Shown piece after piece: positions 13,313 through 14,790 of a stretch of 14,790 nt of DNA. The number at the start of each line of letters is the position of its first letter. Within the stretch, counting starts at the first letter, position 1. Source of the stretch: CAYVTV01 sp964526475 (GTDB taxonomy: Bacteria; Bacteroidota; Bacteroidia; Bacteroidales; GCA-2748055); NCBI GenBank assembly GCA_964526475.1, contig CAZGKF010000062.1, positions 1 through 14,790 on the forward strand. The letters are read 5' to 3'. Under the pieces are notes generated by a model that saw nothing but the letters and a program-made list of their open reading frames with translations, did no database searches and was not told the origin of the DNA. A program made the position numbers and the translations under genes.

Positions 13313-14668
13313 TTATTTTTCATAAAGTTCTTTAAATTTCTCAGATGTGATTTCTTTCCTTGCCAATTTAACATTTTTTTTAATAAAATTAATAACTTTT
13401 TCTTCAAACTGTTGATCATATAATTTTTTTGCAGATTCTGGTTTTGCAAGTTGCTCTCTTGCATACTGCTCAATATAATCTTCAGGGATGTTATGCATGC
13501 CGTAACCGTAAAACTGATTACGGGTTACGGATTTAGCATGTTCAAAAGCTTCTTCTTCAGTTATCTTTAATTCATTTTCTCTTATGATCTGATCCTTGAT
13601 TATCTGCCATTTAAATTCATCCTCATATTCCGGGAAATTCTTTTCAACCTGTTCTTCAGTGAGATTTTCGCTGGATTCATACAACCATCGTTTAAGGAAT
13701 CCGGAAGGAAGGCTGATATTGCTTTCAGCCAGGTAGTATTTTCTTGCATCAACGGAAAACCGGTAATCACTTTCATGTGTATATGATTCCAAAAGCTCTT
13801 CTTTTATTTTTTCCCTGAATTCGTCTATGGTTGTTACCTGGCCTTTCCCATATACTTTTTCAAAAAGTTCTTTATTCACCTCATGTGGTTTGAAAACTAA
13901 AATTTCTTTAATCTCAAAAGTAAAAATCCCTTCATCCAACGCCACAAGCTCTTCTTTACTTATTTTTAAGAGGGCGCTTAATTCAGTATCGTTGGGAAAT
14001 GCTTTTTTAATATTAAAAGTTACATGGTCTCCGGTTTTTTTCCCTTTAAAGAGTCCTCTGATCTTATCATCCTTCATCACTTCAAGTGACATGCTGGCCT
14101 CTTCAACAATAACTCCACCTTCCACTCCTGTTCCTGTTTTATCTGTTTGAATAAGAGTTCCCTTAAGCATCTCATTCTTCGCGACTTCTCCGGAAGGAAT
14201 CATTTCTCCATAACGTTTTGACACCTCTGTCACTGTGTCTTCAACCATTTTTTCATCAATTTTTATTATGTAATAAGGTATCTTGTCCTTATCAGAAATA
14301 TGCATTTCAAATTCAGGATATAATCCAATATCAAATGAGAATTGAAATTCTGTATCGGTATCAAAATCTATTTTTTTATTCTCTTCCGGATGAGGAAGGG
14401 GTTCTCCAAGAATCCGGATTTTCTCATTTTTAATATAAGACATCAGATTCTCAGAAACTATTTTATTTAATTCCTCAGCAAGTACCGGTTTATAATAAAG
14501 TTTATTAATAAGGCCCATAGGAACCATCCCAGGTCTGAATCCATCAATCCTTGCTTTCTTTTTATAGTCTTTTAATACCTCATTAACTTTCTGGCTATAG
14601 TCATCAGCCTCAATCTGGATAGTTATTACTGCATTCAGATCATCAGTTTTTTCTTTTGTAATATTCAT
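13313..14668 (-). CDS. tig: Trigger factor (ribosome-associated chaperone, peptidyl-prolyl isomerase)
   Basis: Trigger factor docks at the ribosome exit tunnel and shields nascent chains. The 451 residues start with the ribosome-binding domain carrying the signature GFRPGMVP (43-50), the form I recall for Bacteroidota instead of FRKGKVP. A divergent FKBP-like middle domain follows (about 150-245; EMLKGTLIQTD, FKGKKTGDHVTF). A long helical C-terminal domain completes it (about 260-451; EFREKIKEELLESY, IPEDYIEQYAREQL). An AGAGG ribosome binding site lies a few bases before the ATG at 14666-14668, supporting the start. It is the first protein gene of the tig-clpP-clpX cluster and follows tRNA-Leu by 68 nt of AT-rich DNA that should contain its promoter. 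Confidence 0.96.
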   Translation of the reverse strand: MNITKEKTDDLNAVITIQIEADDYSQKVNEVLKDYKKKARIDGFRPGMVPMGLINKLYYKPVLAEELNKIVSENLMSYIKNEKIRILGEPLPHPEENKKIDFDTDTEFQFSFDIGLYPEFEMHISDKDKIPYYIIKIDEKMVEDTVTEVSKRYGEMIPSGEVAKNEMLKGTLIQTDKTGTGVEGGVIVEEASMSLEVMKDDKIRGLFKGKKTGDHVTFNIKKAFPNDTELSALLKISKEELVALDEGIFTFEIKEILVFKPHEVNKELFEKVYGKGQVTTIDEFREKIKEELLESYTHESDYRFSVDARKYYLAESNISLPSGFLKRWLYESSENLTEEQVEKNFPEYEDEFKWQIIKDQIIRENELKITEEEAFEHAKSVTRNQFYGYGMHNIPEDYIEQYAREQLAKPESAKKLYDQQFEEKVINFIKKNVKLARKEITSEKFKELYEK

Positions 14669-14736
14669 TTGCCTCTTTTAGTAAATTAATCCGGATGAAA
14701 AATTTCATAAAGTAATATAACACTTTCTAATTATAG

Positions 14737-14790
14737 TGCGGATGAAGGGACTCGAACCCCCACTCCTTTCGGAACCAGATCCTAAGTCTG
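14737..14790 (-). tRNA. tRNA-Leu (anticodon TAG), 3' part, cut by window edge
   Basis: The minus strand enters within the anticodon stem, CAGA-CTTAGGA-TCTG, where loop positions 34-36 are TAG (codon CTA). A variable arm TTCCGAAAGGA typical of a class II tRNA follows, then the T arm GGGGG/TTCGAGT and the acceptor 3' strand CATCCGC with discriminator A. CCA is not encoded. The 5' half lies beyond position 14790. Confidence 0.92.

Overview
The window looks like the chromosome of a Bacteroidota member, probably Bacteroidales or a close relative. The case rests on several points. The DNA is AT-rich and many genes lack a clear Shine-Dalgarno site. The lipoproteins have short signal peptides. Trigger factor carries the variant GFRPGMVP signature. 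A REP-associated transposase and a GxxExxY protein sit beside a type I restriction locus, a combination I know mostly from this phylum. The lineage call is an inference from protein style, not from a marker tree.

Positions 1-3704 (minus strand) are an accessory defence locus read as hsdM, REP-associated tyrosine transposase (RAYT), hsdS, then the start of a GxxExxY protein at the window edge. No hsdR is visible; it may lie beyond position 1. The RAYT starts 3 nt after hsdM and has its catalytic residues. hsdS is bracketed by imperfect inverted copies of a short repeat whose outer copy continues as a 17-nt-period tandem array. A REP-like palindrome lies inside the RAYT coding sequence.

Positions 3705-4498 hold a small degenerate zinc-ribbon ORF (an ATG followed at once by TGA, then 58 open codons), a bidirectional terminator, and tRNA-Pro(CGG) on the minus strand. 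The last 17 nt of the tRNA region are duplicated 194 bp downstream, enclosing a palindrome-rich insert with no credible gene. A palindromic operator candidate precedes the next operon.

Positions 4499-5788 (plus) encode an MFS sugar transporter that has lost its middle in frame, then an intact D-lyxose ketol-isomerase. Positions 5863-7300 (minus) encode an EamA-type exporter followed by a YkgJ-type cysteine-cluster protein. Positions 7441-8292 (plus) encode an unrecognised lipoprotein closed by a strong terminator. Positions 8488-11311 (plus) form a tight three-gene operon (DUF1080 lipoprotein, metallo-beta-lactamase-fold hydrolase, BaiN/HI0933 flavoprotein) with 4-nt start/stop overlaps.

Positions 11370-14790 (minus) are conserved housekeeping: tRNA-Leu(TAG), trigger factor, clpP and clpX, which together fold nascent proteins and degrade damaged or tagged ones. 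The most unusual parts are the restriction locus with its repeats and the tRNA-Pro-associated mini-insert.
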